Shown here piece after piece: positions 63,676-64,000 of a DNA stretch of 64,000 nt; the first letter of the stretch is position 1, and every line of letters begins with the position of its first letter. A program made the position numbers and the translations under genes. The DNA is taken from NCBI RefSeq assembly GCF_045788535.1, contig NZ_CP074074.1:1364001-1428000 (forward strand), given 5' to 3'. The notes beneath the pieces are model-generated. The model did no database searches. It was not told the origin of the DNA and saw only the letters and a list, made by a program, of their open reading frames with translations. The stretch is from Allotamlana fucoidanivorans (GTDB lineage: Bacteria; Bacteroidota; Bacteroidia; Flavobacteriales; Flavobacteriaceae).

Positions 63676-64000
63676 ATGCGAATACGACAAGAAACTAAAT
63701 ACGACTATAAAGAAGTCTTTAATGTAATTGAATATGCATTTAAACATGTAGAATTTACAGACCATACAGAACAATTTCTAGTTGAAAGGTTAAGAAAGTC
63801 TGACGCTTTTATACCTAAACTATCAATTGTTGCCGAAATTTACGGAAAAATAGTTGGACATATTCTATTGACAAAGCTGAAAATCAGGAATAAAACGAAT
63901 GATTTTGATTCTTTGGCTTTAGCACCTGTTTCTGTCTTACCTGAATTTCAAGGAAAGGGAATTGGTGGAAAATTGATACTAGAATCCCATAAAAGAGCGA
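63676..64000 (+). CDS. GNAT-family N-acetyltransferase, truncated by window edge
   Basis: The frame from ATG 63676 is open for 108 codons to the right edge. The encoded sequence starts MRIRQETKYDYKEVFNVIEYAF and includes VGHILLTKLKI and the acetyl-CoA-binding motif A, VLPEFQGKGIGGKLILESH. This is the YhbS-like GNAT pattern. The C-terminal part lies beyond the window. The substrate is unknown. Confidence 0.8.
   Translation, partial: MRIRQETKYDYKEVFNVIEYAFKHVEFTDHTEQFLVERLRKSDAFIPKLSIVAEIYGKIVGHILLTKLKIRNKTNDFDSLALAPVSVLPEFQGKGIGGKLILESHKRA

Noticed and set aside
63589..63774. Minus-strand 61-codon frame overlapping the GNAT gene
   Set aside because: It covers the phased repeats and a real GNAT frame on the other strand and shows no recognisable protein features.

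Overview
The window looks like chromosome from a marine member of the Flavobacteriaceae (Bacteroidota). The evidence is an AT-rich sequence, several exact TAnnTTTG promoter -7 boxes, few Shine-Dalgarno sites, TonB-dependent receptors with lipoprotein partners, and typical families (DUF3078, DUF2480, DUF5689, DUF3108). An algal-sugar operon with a cytochrome P450 sits at the right end. No rRNA, tRNA, CRISPR array, insertion sequence or prophage was seen. Most of the window is ordinary core genome.

Layout. 1-4.3 kb: end of an OmpA-like protein, then a tight minus-strand operon (retropepsin-like protease, RimK-type ATP-grasp ligase, M14-type deacylase, 5-formyl-THF cyclo-ligase). 4.5-8.5 kb: uvrC and a patatin fused to an outer-membrane barrel. 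8.7-16 kb: aromatic amino-acid catabolism (hmgA, hpd, kynA) with a DUF3108 protein, an M23 peptidase and pgi. 16.2-29 kb: a surface-nutrition region with two TonB receptors (the first broken by a stop codon), lipoproteins, a secreted endonuclease I and two endonuclease/exonuclease/phosphatase (EEP) enzymes; this may be a nucleic-acid or organic-phosphate scavenging locus. 29-32.5 kb: hflX and a frameshifted PBP1A gene. 32.7-35.5 kb: DUF3078, DUF2480, Fe-S assembly proteins (MIP18-type and SufE) and a small lipoprotein. 35.6-46.3 kb: nitrogen assimilation, with glutamate synthase (gltBD) divergent from a porin, two ammonium transporters and a PII protein; the divergent region holds a 15-bp perfect inverted repeat next to a promoter box. 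46.7-54.1 kb: ppc, a large unrecognised cysteine-containing protein, nadA and nadB. 54.3 kb: an HNH/NUMOD4-like gene.

54.9-63.1 kb: an AraC-family regulator divergent from a compact operon P450 - [2Fe-2S] ferredoxin - ferredoxin reductase - zinc alcohol dehydrogenase - secreted GH2 beta-galactosidase - cytoplasmic esterase, closed by a strong terminator. The P450/ferredoxin/reductase set matches the known flavobacterial system that removes the methyl group of 6-O-methyl-D-galactose from porphyran and agar, releasing formaldehyde. The GH2 would free the sugar in the periplasm. The dehydrogenase and the S-formyl-thiol-hydrolase-like esterase may handle the formaldehyde; that last step is inference.

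63.1-64 kb: a short SSB lacking the usual acidic tail, a cluster of 10-bp-phased repeats, and a GNAT acetyltransferase cut by the window edge. Two genes carry single-base lesions (TonB receptor, PBP1A), which are either real pseudogenes or sequence errors.
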